Assembly (NCBI GenBank): GCA_024280835.1 | Contig: JAJRPJ010000017.1 | Span: 44,287-108,286, forward strand | DNA length: 64,000 nt | From: Candidatus Zixiibacteriota bacterium | GTDB taxonomy: Bacteria > Zixibacteria > MSB-5A5 > GN15 > JACZUZ01 | Direction: 5' to 3' | In this document: positions 27,088 through 34,356 of the stretch, piece by piece | Layout of the letters: each line of letters begins with the position of its first letter | Position numbering within the stretch: the first letter of the stretch is position 1 | Translations under genes and position numbers: made by a program | Notes under the pieces: model-generated | Told to the model about the DNA's origin: nothing | Databases searched by the model: none | What the model saw: only the letters and a program-made list of their open reading frames with translations

Positions 27088-28320
27088 ATGTATAAACTTA
27101 GTCTGAATATCCTTTGCGCTATCTTCATAGCTCTGCCTTTCTCAACAGCGCGTTCGCAAGCTCAAACGATTCGTTTTGCGGCCTTTGGTGATTACGGTGT
27201 TAACAATAGCAGAGAGCAAGCAGTTGCGGATTTGGTTGATAGCTGGAATCCTGATTTTGTGATTACTACTGGTGACAATAGTTATAGCTCAACTGCAATT
27301 GATGACAATGTTGGGAGATATTATAGCCAGTATATCGGGTCTTATTCAGGCAGGTATGGGGTCGGTTCTGCAATAAATAGATTTTTCCCGAGCATTGGGA
27401 ATCATGGATATTCCGATGGCGGGGGTATTGGCGCTTACCTTGACTATTTCACGCTCCCAGGGGTGGGAGGTGTTAGTAGCAACACATCTGGTAAGGAACA
27501 TTACTATGACTTCGTTCAGGGACCAGTGCATTTCTTTGCTCTCAACAGTAATCAACAAGAGAGTGATGGCGCTGACAGTTCCTCGGCGCAGGCGCAATGG
27601 TTGAAGGCGCAGTTAGCTTTGTCTACTGCGAAGTGGAAGATTGTTTATATGCATCATCCACCCTTTTCATCCGCTCGACATGGTTCGCAGAGTGTTATGC
27701 AATGGCCGTTTGAGGATTGGGGCGCTACTGCGGTTCTGGCTGGGCATGATCACACCTATGAGCGAATAATCAGAGATGACAATTCTGATTCCAATGAGTT
27801 CCCTTATTTTGTGACAGGGTTCGGTGGAAGAACGGCATATGACTTCCCTTCAGAGAATCTTGTTTCTGGGAGTATGGTTAGATATAACAGTGACAATGGC
27901 TCTATGTTGATAGACGCTTCGGATCAACATATTGTCTTTAGGTTTTATTCTGTGGCTGGAAGAGCTGGCGGTACGCTGATAGACTCATTTGCAATCACTG
28001 ATATTGTCACGGATGTTGAAGATGAGGAGAGCGCTCTGCCAGAGTTATTTGCTCTAGCGCAAAACTATCCGAATCCATTTAATCCGACGACTATTATCAG
28101 TTACAGTTTGCCAGCTAGGGCCGAGGTGACGCTGACGGTTTACAATTTGCTTGGGCAAAGTGTTAGGGTATTTCGACAAGGTGAGCAATCTGCTGGAGAG
28201 CATAGTGTCAGTTGGGATGCTACTGATAATAATGGCGCCGCTGTTGCTAGTGGGATTTACTTTTACAGGTTGACATCGGGTGATATTGTTGTTTCGCGGA
28301 AGATGGTTTTGTTGCGGTAG
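27088..28320 (+). CDS. Secreted purple-acid-phosphatase-like metallophosphoesterase with FlgD/Por tail
   Basis: A 410-residue exported phosphoesterase. After a signal peptide (to about residue 25) the metallophosphoesterase motifs appear in order: GDYG (D35), TTGDNSY (D63, N64), IGNHGY (N105, H106), YMHHPPFS and GHDHTYER. These resemble purple acid phosphatase and alkaline phosphatase D-like enzymes. The last 85 or so residues are an FlgD-Ig-like tail beginning LAQNYPNPFNPTTIISYSLP and ending YRLTSGDIVVSRKMVLLR, as used for type IX-like sorting or surface attachment in FCB bacteria. The ATG at 27088 has AGGTG upstream; a GTG 9 bases earlier is possible. Probable role is extracellular phosphate release. 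Confidence 0.9.
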   Translation: MYKLSLNILCAIFIALPFSTARSQAQTIRFAAFGDYGVNNSREQAVADLVDSWNPDFVITTGDNSYSSTAIDDNVGRYYSQYIGSYSGRYGVGSAINRFFPSIGNHGYSDGGGIGAYLDYFTLPGVGGVSSNTSGKEHYYDFVQGPVHFFALNSNQQESDGADSSSAQAQWLKAQLALSTAKWKIVYMHHPPFSSARHGSQSVMQWPFEDWGATAVLAGHDHTYERIIRDDNSDSNEFPYFVTGFGGRTAYDFPSENLVSGSMVRYNSDNGSMLIDASDQHIVFRFYSVAGRAGGTLIDSFAITDIVTDVEDEESALPELFALAQNYPNPFNPTTIISYSLPARAEVTLTVYNLLGQSVRVFRQGEQSAGEHSVSWDATDNNGAAVASGIYFYRLTSGDIVVSRKMVLLR

Positions 28321-28387
28321 GTTTGTCGCTGGATCAGATTGGCTCAAGTATCGAGATGGTTTTGCAGGCAAATAGAAACACGAAGTA

Positions 28388-28660
28388 TTACTGGCTGGGT
28401 CGTTTGGCTGATTTTATTATTGTGCCGATTTCTACGATTGTTTCTAGGGCTAGCGCTAGGGCGAAGTAGAGGAACAGTACTAGGAGTCTAGTGACAAGTA
28501 TATAACATAGAGACGTGATAGTGTCCATTGAGGTTATCGCGCTGTTTTGGAATTTACTAATAATGTTTGGAGCTAATTGCAAAAAACCGATGAGGAAGTT
28601 TAGGAGTCCGTAGATGCGAAGGCCCGTTGCGATTCTTTCGGAGGTCAATAGTTTTTTCAC
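28388..28660 (-). CDS. Small membrane protein, hypothetical
   Basis: A 90-residue protein with two predicted membrane helices (about 12-32 and 47-75, ILVTRLLVLFLYFALALALETI). It starts with GTG overlapping the stop codon of the next gene upstream (GTGA), so the two are translationally coupled. I recognise no family. The N-terminal LLTSERIATGLRIYGLLNF and similar residues in its neighbour suggest the pair arose by duplication or act together. Confidence 0.6.
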   Translation of the reverse strand: MKKLLTSERIATGLRIYGLLNFLIGFLQLAPNIISKFQNSAITSMDTITSLCYILVTRLLVLFLYFALALALETIVEIGTIIKSAKRPSQ

Positions 28661-28929
28661 CTTGAATCCTCGTTTTTTTCGGGGTTCAGGCGCTCTAGGG
28701 TTTGGTGTTTGAAGTCTTCGAGGGATTCGAGTAGGTAGGCGGCGGTGAAGATTAGGAGCGGTATAGTCAAGGCGGCCACTATGGCAGAAGCAATATCAAT
28801 GATCCAATCAAACGACCGACCATCACTTGGGTAATCAAGATATGGACGTGCGAAGAGATAGGCGGTAAACAAAGCGCTGATCACTGCGAATACTCGCAGA
28901 CAGGTTGCTAGTATTTTTACGTTTCTCAT
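28657..28929 (-). CDS. Small membrane protein, hypothetical, coupled to the next
   Basis: A 90-residue protein with two predicted membrane helices (about 8-27 and 43-68) and a charged C-terminal tail (EDFKHQTLERLNPEKNEDSR). AGGGAAAA precedes the ATG. Its stop overlaps the GTG start of the following small membrane protein. Same topology and same length as that neighbour; no family is recognised. Confidence 0.6.
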   Translation of the reverse strand: MRNVKILATCLRVFAVISALFTAYLFARPYLDYPSDGRSFDWIIDIASAIVAALTIPLLIFTAAYLLESLEDFKHQTLERLNPEKNEDSR

Positions 28930-29026
28930 TTGATTTTCCCTGAATGGTTAGTTGCGATGTTAACCCAAATCGGACAAAAGGGGATTATTGATGTGGTCTG
29001 CTTGTTTATCATCATGGTTATCTCAC

Positions 29027-30676
29027 TTAGAATCTTAAGGCGGTTATTTTTGTTTTGTCTTCTACTGTGAATAGTAACGATAGAGTTTCGCTGAAGGTGA
29101 AACTTAGGGGCTTGTCGCCGACAAGAGTTTGGGCTATGATTTCACCATCGCGGAATCTGACTCTAATGATCCCAGCGCTTTTTTTGGAGCCGGACTCCAG
29201 CTCGGTGATCATGCAGATACTACTATCCCCCACTACTGCTAACTCGCTGAAGCGCGGCGCTTCATTGGACACTGTATACAAGTGGGTGTGACCGCCACTA
29301 CTACTGCCGCCGCCAAGAATACTCTTAGCGACATATATCACAACCGTGGAAACTACAACTGCTGCGACGATTGTGCCAACTTCCGACCAGAATCCGGGGC
29401 CTGCTGGTAATTCGTGGGTAGTGTTGAAAACCAAAGTGGCGTCGGTGTTCATCATCGCGACAGTTTGTCCAGAAATTAGCTGTATTTTGTCGTCGGATTT
29501 GAACAGCCGTATTCTTCCTGATACGTCCAGGCCCTGTGCAATTTTCTTGTAGGAACCATCTGGGATCGAGACTTCGTACAATTTTCTATTGCTGTAGATG
29601 TAAGCTGTATCGTTGAAGATTACGAAATTTGATGTTTTGGTTGTCTTGAGTTTGGTTAGTTGTTTCTTCCAACTGAACTTGCCAGTTTCTAGGTCGAGCA
29701 ATATCAGAAAATCTTTGTATCCGTCCCTGTGGGGCTTGTAAAACCCACCCCGAACAAGAAGGCCGCGCTGGGTCTCCTCTACTTGGTAGACGTTGCCATT
29801 CATTTTCGAAGATCGCCAAATTATCTCGCCTGATTGGGTGTCTATGTAAAACAAGTACTTGTACACGGGAACGAAGAGTCGTGTGCCATCAGAGTTTAAG
29901 CGCATCTGCATGAAGCCATCGCTGATTGGGGCGAGCTTCTTTCTGCTGAGTTTGGTTTTCCAAATGACATCGCCAGTACGCCAGTTCCATTTTCGGACGA
30001 AACCTTTGGTGAGAAAGGTTATCATTGTGCTATCTGAATCAAAGACTGGTCGTTGTTGGCCTAGATTGAGCGAGTCCAAATTCAGAGCGCCAGATAATTC
30101 CGGTCCTTTTTTGTGATAGACGCTGTCATTTTGCCAAACGAGTTCATCGGTCAGGAAATCAATACAGCGAATTGATCTTTCTCGCGAAAAATTTGTGGTT
30201 AGTAGAATGAGTTTTGAGGGATCGGGGGTTAGATAATATCCATTGACTGAGTAATCTCCTGCGGATCTGGAGTTCCATATTGTGGCGCCTGTTTGGACAT
30301 CAATGATTGACAGACTGTTACCTCGTGAAATAATCCAATCCCTGTTTCTGAAGTTTTTAATTGGGCGCTTTCTAGATCGCGATTGTAACATTAAGAGATA
30401 TTGAGTTCCGCCGATGTGACCCGTTGCCCAGTCCATGATGGAGTCATCCATTGTTGTTTTCCACAGGACAGTTCCGTCAGATGAGTTGAGACATTCGAGA
30501 CCTAACTCTGTGCCTGAAAGAAGTAGTGTGTCATCAACTAGCCGAAAGAAAGTTATCTCCTCATCTGAAGAGCGTTGCCAGAGAGTGTCGGCCAAGTCTA
30601 GGGCTAAGGTGGTGTTTGTCAGGCCAGAGAATGTGATGGCGAGGACGGCCAGCGCTAGGAGAATTTTGTGTTTCAC
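29027..30676 (-). CDS. Exported PQQ-type beta-propeller protein with internal membrane helix
   Basis: A 549-residue protein with signal peptide (to about residue 25, ending TTLA). Propeller blades of PQQ/BamB type follow: LECLNSSDGTVLWKTTMDD, LSIIDVQTGATIWNSRSAGDY, KWNWRTGDVIWKTKLSRKK, FYIDTQSGEIIWRSSKMNG and LLDLETGKFSWKKQLTK. At about 433-455 a membrane-helix-like stretch, GTIVAAVVVSTVVIYVAKSIL, is followed by a Gly/Ser linker and HTHLY, after which another strand-rich part resumes. A helix in the middle of an exported propeller is unusual and would orient the C-terminal part across the membrane. GTG start with AGAGG upstream. Function unknown. Confidence 0.75.
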   Translation of the reverse strand: MKHKILLALAVLAITFSGLTNTTLALDLADTLWQRSSDEEITFFRLVDDTLLLSGTELGLECLNSSDGTVLWKTTMDDSIMDWATGHIGGTQYLLMLQSRSRKRPIKNFRNRDWIISRGNSLSIIDVQTGATIWNSRSAGDYSVNGYYLTPDPSKLILLTTNFSRERSIRCIDFLTDELVWQNDSVYHKKGPELSGALNLDSLNLGQQRPVFDSDSTMITFLTKGFVRKWNWRTGDVIWKTKLSRKKLAPISDGFMQMRLNSDGTRLFVPVYKYLFYIDTQSGEIIWRSSKMNGNVYQVEETQRGLLVRGGFYKPHRDGYKDFLILLDLETGKFSWKKQLTKLKTTKTSNFVIFNDTAYIYSNRKLYEVSIPDGSYKKIAQGLDVSGRIRLFKSDDKIQLISGQTVAMMNTDATLVFNTTHELPAGPGFWSEVGTIVAAVVVSTVVIYVAKSILGGGSSSGGHTHLYTVSNEAPRFSELAVVGDSSICMITELESGSKKSAGIIRVRFRDGEIIAQTLVGDKPLSFTFSETLSLLFTVEDKTKITALRF

Positions 30677-30904
30677 TTGGCCTCTATGTTTTCAGCTTGG
30701 TTGGACGTGCGGCTTGCATTTGTCAATATAGAGGTTTGGGTGGCTTTGGCAATGGGGAGAGCCAGGTGTCAGAGAAGTCGAAACTGCACGGTTATTGAGC
30801 TATGGGACTAGCCAATTTTGAAATTGGATAATTTTGGTATATGTTATGGGTGGAGTACTAAAACGCCTATGCTACATACATCTAATGTTTCTTAAGGAGA
30901 AGAT

Positions 30905-31708
30905 ATGTCACGAGAGTTGTCTCATGCAGAAAAAGTTGCGGAATTTGAAAATGAAACTTGGTCCAGATGCAGCACGATCTATGTTGATGGATTTGGGGCT
31001 TTAGTTGGTGAGGCTATCCCGTATCTGTTGGATGAGCTAAAAGTCTCCTCTAGCGACAGTGTGCTTGATATTGGAACAGGCCCTGGACTTCTGGCGGCCA
31101 GAGCCGCTAAGCTTGGCGCAAGCGTGACCGGCATTGATTTTTCAGAGACTATGATAGCTGAAGCTCAGCGACTTTATCCTGAGTTGGAGTTTAAGGTGTC
31201 GGCGGCTGAGTCACTGCCGCTGGCTGACTCATGTTTGGATTGTGCGGCGGGGAATTTTGTGTTGCATCATGTTGGACAACCTGATGTTGTTTTGAGTGAA
31301 GCATTCAGAGTTTTGCGAAAAGGTGGCAGAGTTGGTTTCACGATTTGGGCGGCGCCTGAAAAACTTGAGGCCTTTGGACTTTTCTTTGCGGCGATTGAAG
31401 AGCATGCGGGTTCTGCGGAATTGCCGCATGGCCCTCTCTTTGGTGTCAGTGATTTTGATGTATTTCATGGATTGGTGCAAGACGCAGGTTTTGGAGAATC
31501 GTCGGTGCGAGAGATTCCAATTAGTTGGAAGACTGAATCAATTGACTCATACCTTGAGGCCTTCCGCGCTTGGGCTAACCTCGACACATTCCCTGAAGAC
31601 ATTCGCCAAAAAATAGAAGCTAGTGTCAGAGAAAAAGCTGAGTCATACCGTCAAGGTGATATGTATGTCATGCCTAATCCGGCTATACTTATTTCTGGGG
31701 TGAAGTGA
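30905..31708 (+). CDS. Class I SAM-dependent methyltransferase
   Basis: A 267-residue methyltransferase of the Methyltransf_11 type. Motif I is VLDIGTGPGLLAARAAKLGA (about 52-71), the acidic loop GIDFSETMIAEA follows, then LPLADSCLDCAAGNFVLHHV (motif II/III) and LSEAFRVLRKGGRVGFTIWA. This is the UbiE/BioC/menaquinone-methylase-like arrangement acting on small molecules. The substrate is not apparent. AAGGAGAAG is placed well before the ATG. It stands alone just upstream of the repeat-bordered segment. Confidence 0.88.
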   Translation: MSRELSHAEKVAEFENETWSRCSTIYVDGFGALVGEAIPYLLDELKVSSSDSVLDIGTGPGLLAARAAKLGASVTGIDFSETMIAEAQRLYPELEFKVSAAESLPLADSCLDCAAGNFVLHHVGQPDVVLSEAFRVLRKGGRVGFTIWAAPEKLEAFGLFFAAIEEHAGSAELPHGPLFGVSDFDVFHGLVQDAGFGESSVREIPISWKTESIDSYLEAFRAWANLDTFPEDIRQKIEASVREKAESYRQGDMYVMPNPAILISGVK

Positions 31709-31746
31709 GTGAACCCACAGCAAGCTGTGGACGGCCCAGCTTATGG

Positions 31747-31783
31747 CTAGAAACCTGCCCTAGAAGGGCAGGCCACCAGTCCT
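31747..31783 (+). repeat. GAAACC-type hairpin repeat, single copy
   Basis: CTAGAAACCTGCCCTAGAAG followed by GGCAGGCCACCAGTCCT. It contains the stem CCTGCCC / GGGCAGG. It matches both arms of the element at 33483-33628 and marks the left border of the SRPBCC-ArsR segment. Confidence 0.8.
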
Positions 31784-31862
31784 ATCTGCCCGGTCTAGAG
31801 TGGGTACTATGTGCATTGTACACTGCCAAGGTAACGGCCATCCTGCGGTTAACAATTGTCTG

Positions 31863-31905
31863 TTGCTTTTATATTAATTCCGCCTTATATTAGTCGCGAC
31901 TAATA
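31863..31905 (+). promoter_or_regulatory. Promoter and ArsR-type operator of the SRPBCC-ArsR operon
   Basis: TTGCTT (31863-31868) and TATATT (31886-31891) are separated by 17 bases. A perfect 18-bp palindrome TATTAGTCGCGACTAATA (31888-31905) overlaps the -10 hexamer. This position fits autorepression by the ArsR protein encoded in the same operon, which would block polymerase until its inducer is bound. A strong Shine-Dalgarno AGAGGAGAA follows before the ATG at 31931. Confidence 0.75.
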
Positions 31906-31930
31906 CAACTCAATAAAAGAGGAGAATTAT

Positions 31931-32566
31931 ATGGATTTCAACAAGGCGCTTGGCGCGACTTTTCGTGAAGTAGAAAATGGTGAACGCAACGGGAGGGCCA
32001 CGCATATCGTTCGCGCAATCCAAACCTACCCCACCACCCCAAACGATTTATGGAGCGCACTGACAGACAAGGAACGGATTTGCCGCTGGTTCGCTGAGGT
32101 GTCTGGCGATCTCGAACTTGGTGGGCGTTTCTCGATCAAGGGTAACGCCGATGGCGAAATTATTGTTTGCGATCCGCCGAAATTGCTTGCTACGACCTGG
32201 GAGTTTGGCGGCGCTGTAAGTTGGGTTACGATCAAAATCAAGAACGCGAAAGACGGCGCACACCTTACGCTCGAACATGAGCTGCCAACCGATGAGCAAA
32301 GCGAATCACATTGGGAAAAATATGGGCCGGGCGCAACGGGTGTGGGGTGGGAATTGGCCCTTCTTGGGTTAGGCATGCACCAATCCAATCCCGGGCAGTC
32401 ACTGCTTGAGGCCGCAGCCGATTGGGCTGAGGGACCGCAAGGCAAAGCGAAAATGCGCAATTGGGCGGATGCCTGGGGTTCTGCCCATATTCGAGCAGGT
32501 TCGCCAGCACAGTCTTCAAAGGACGCGGCGGAACGAACCGCAAAGTTTTATACTGGAGAAGAATAA
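31931..32566 (+). CDS. SRPBCC/AHSA1-like domain protein
   Basis: A 211-residue START-like protein of the activator-of-Hsp90-ATPase-homologue-1 type: an N-terminal strand series HIVRAIQTYPTTPNDLWSALTDKERICRWFAEVSGDLELGGRF, then IIVCDPPKLLATTWEFGG, VTIKIKNAKDGAHLTLEHELP and a C-terminal helix GVGWELALLGL. Such proteins bind hydrophobic ligands, and in many proteobacteria they are paired with an ArsR repressor. Here the partner gene overlaps it by one base (TAATG). Codons are richer in C-ending forms than in neighbouring genes, suggesting recent import. The inducing ligand is unknown. Confidence 0.88.
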   Translation: MDFNKALGATFREVENGERNGRATHIVRAIQTYPTTPNDLWSALTDKERICRWFAEVSGDLELGGRFSIKGNADGEIIVCDPPKLLATTWEFGGAVSWVTIKIKNAKDGAHLTLEHELPTDEQSESHWEKYGPGATGVGWELALLGLGMHQSNPGQSLLEAAADWAEGPQGKAKMRNWADAWGSAHIRAGSPAQSSKDAAERTAKFYTGEE

Positions 32567-32898
32567 TGCACGCATTCGACGTGTTGTCTGACCCGGTCCG
32601 TCGTCGAACGCTTGAGCTCATTGCGCAGCGCGAGCAGACGTCGGGCGAAATCGTCAAAGTCGTGGAGGCGGAGTTCGGCATTTCCCAGTCCGCCGTATCG
32701 CAACATCTGCGCTTATTGCGGGATTCAGGCTTTGCGCGCGTGCGTAAAGAAGGCGCAAAACGGCGCTACTCTATCAATCCAGCAGGCTTTGAAGACGTTG
32801 AAACTTGGCTCCGTCAGATCCGCAATTACTGGGCCCCCAAAATGGAGGCTCTTGCGACCGAAATAGAGCGCGGCAAGCGAAAGGATAAGAAAAAATAG
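32566..32898 (+). CDS. ArsR-family transcriptional repressor
   Basis: A 110-residue winged-helix regulator: MHAFDVLSDPVRRRTLELIAQREQTSGEIVK, the recognition helix ISQSAVSQHLRLLRDSGFARVRKEGAKRRYSI, and an extended C-terminal helix ending in a basic KRKDKKK tail. No cysteine metal-binding box is present, so it is not an arsenic sensor; it belongs to the metal-independent group that accompanies SRPBCC proteins. Its ATG overlaps the stop of the SRPBCC gene and has GGAGAAG upstream. The likely target is the palindrome overlapping the operon promoter. Confidence 0.92.
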   Translation: MHAFDVLSDPVRRRTLELIAQREQTSGEIVKVVEAEFGISQSAVSQHLRLLRDSGFARVRKEGAKRRYSINPAGFEDVETWLRQIRNYWAPKMEALATEIERGKRKDKKK

Positions 32899-32904
32899 AG
32901 GCTC

Positions 32905-32924
32905 GCAGGGTGGGCCCACCCTGC
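32905..32924. terminator. Perfect 20-bp palindrome between convergent genes
   Basis: GCAGGGTGGGCCCACCCTGC, directly after arsR and 1 base before the stop codon of the convergent UDG-like gene. Probably a bidirectional terminator hairpin, although U-tracts are weak. Confidence 0.55.
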
Positions 32925-32925
32925 C

Positions 32926-33477
32926 TCAAGACTTTTGCCTACCTTTGGCGCGGGAAACTGCCTTAGAGAAGCGAGGGTTCCAAATACCGTAATCGAAACC
33001 TGTTGATGGATGCTTTACACCACATACTTCAATATTCGATGGAATCTCAATCTCATCTACGCGTTTCTTCAACTCGAATCCGAGAACAAGTAAAACATCC
33101 GGCGTGACTCTATCTAGTACTTCCCTGAACGGAGTCGAAGCGGCATCCCACATTTCCTTTGACGGTCTTACACGTGCGCTATTGCCAACTATGCTCTGAA
33201 CATAATTGTAGAAAGCCACATCCTCCCACACTTGCGCTCGTGCTTCGTCACTGATATCAGTGGCCTTGTCCAGACCCAGCAAAACTTTCGCTACTTTCGT
33301 AAAAAATCGATTTCGCTCGACTTGCCCAAGTCTTCTAACAATTTCACATGTGAGACCAGATGTGGGTACTAAATCTGGGCCATAGTGGGACTCGCCTAGT
33401 ACTAGTACGCGAAGGCCAAACCTATTCTTGTGGGCATAGTTAGCTCCAACCCAAGGCTTGAATCTAATAGCTGTCAT
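32926..33477 (-). CDS. Uracil-DNA-glycosylase-superfamily-like protein
   Basis: A 183-residue protein beginning with a core strand and loop LRVLVLGESHYG (about 23-34) and ending with EVCGVKHPSTGFDYG. The GESHY loop followed, after LLVLGFELKK, by an HPS-type motif is the layout of distant uracil-DNA glycosylase superfamily members. The canonical water-activating residues cannot be confirmed, so base-excision activity is unproven. It begins 4 bases inside the end of the membrane-protein gene (ATGA), and its ribosome binding site (GAGGATCC) lies in the adjoining repeat element, which suggests that the coupling is recent. It is convergent with arsR. Confidence 0.6.
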   Translation of the reverse strand: MTAIRFKPWVGANYAHKNRFGLRVLVLGESHYGPDLVPTSGLTCEIVRRLGQVERNRFFTKVAKVLLGLDKATDISDEARAQVWEDVAFYNYVQSIVGNSARVRPSKEMWDAASTPFREVLDRVTPDVLLVLGFELKKRVDEIEIPSNIEVCGVKHPSTGFDYGIWNPRFSKAVSRAKGRQKS

Positions 33478-34313
33478 AAAAGGGATCCTCTAGGGCCGGT
33501 GGCCCGTCCGCTCTGCGGCGGGTTTCTAGTGGTTGAACATACGTGCACTTGATCACGAACTTTGATTACTACCTGCGTCACTTGAAACCTGCCCCAGAGG
33601 GGCAGGCCACCAGTCCTCAAGAGGATCACATTATATTTCTTGTGAGTTGCATCGAATACATTTTCGTACTCAATATAACTGTAAGGATATACTACGATGG
33701 AGCCATCTGCTACATGAGATTCAAAAACTACTTTGAGCACCTGTCGCATAATTGCTTTTTCATCGAAAAACAAAGAATCACCAGGGAGGACGATTGTCTC
33801 AATTTCTGGTGGACTCAGTTCGGGCATTATGCGCTCAAGCAATCTTTCGGCAGATTTTTCGTAATACACTTTCCACTCCTCTTGTGAAATAGCTGAAAAG
33901 ACTCTATTGGTGATCCTCAACGGAGACTCTCCAAGATTCTTCAACCAGAGCTTTCTTGGGGTCACAAAAGAAAAGTACTTCACTCCAAACCACTTCGAGG
34001 AACCGAGTTTGACTTCACTCAATGGCAAACGAATCATGCTCTTGATGTCCTCTGTCTCTCCAGCTAGGTACCAACTGTCGAATTCATAGCTGTCACTATA
34101 CAATACCGCAGATGGTCTCCACTGTCGTTCTGTAGACTTACGAATCTCCCCAACCTGATCTTCCATTTTGGACTTAGTAATCCAAACGGAAATTCCAGAG
34201 ATTATAACCAACATCCATGTACCCCAAACTAGCCATGTGTTAGGCTTTGCAATTTTTCCATCTACCATTTTGCTGTCCTTATCCATTAGATTTTCATCTT
34301 CTAAGAAAGTCAC
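33474..34313 (-). CDS. Single-pass membrane protein, hypothetical, with repeat-encoded C-terminus
   Basis: A 279-residue protein with one membrane helix near the N-terminus (TWLVWGTWMLVIISGISVWI, about 26-45) and then a coiled/soluble domain. I recognise no family. Translation could start at GTG 34313, ATG 34286 or ATG 34268; the last has AAGGA 7 bases upstream and may be the real start. From about residue 229 onward the protein is encoded by the 146-bp repeat element at 33483-33628, giving segments such as LLRTGGLPLWGRF and TRNPPQSGRATGPRGSLL, so the ancestral protein probably ended near residue 230. Its stop overlaps the start of the UDG-like gene. Confidence 0.6.
   Translation of the reverse strand: MTFLEDENLMDKDSKMVDGKIAKPNTWLVWGTWMLVIISGISVWITKSKMEDQVGEIRKSTERQWRPSAVLYSDSYEFDSWYLAGETEDIKSMIRLPLSEVKLGSSKWFGVKYFSFVTPRKLWLKNLGESPLRITNRVFSAISQEEWKVYYEKSAERLLERIMPELSPPEIETIVLPGDSLFFDEKAIMRQVLKVVFESHVADGSIVVYPYSYIEYENVFDATHKKYNVILLRTGGLPLWGRFQVTQVVIKVRDQVHVCSTTRNPPQSGRATGPRGSLL
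33483..33628. mobile_element. MITE-like element with about 47-bp terminal inverted repeats
   Basis: Left arm 33483-33529 and right arm 33582-33628 are imperfect inverted copies of each other, beginning GGATCCTCTAGGGCC and ending AGTCCTCAAGAGGATC. They enclose 52 unique bases. Each arm matches the single repeat at 31747-31783 (GAAACC, GGCAGG/CCTGCC stem, CCACCAGTCC). No transposase is encoded. Target duplications are not obvious. Confidence 0.65.
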
Positions 34314-34356
34314 AAAGTCGAAACCGCAGAGTTTCGATATCTAAATTGCGTTGCCT

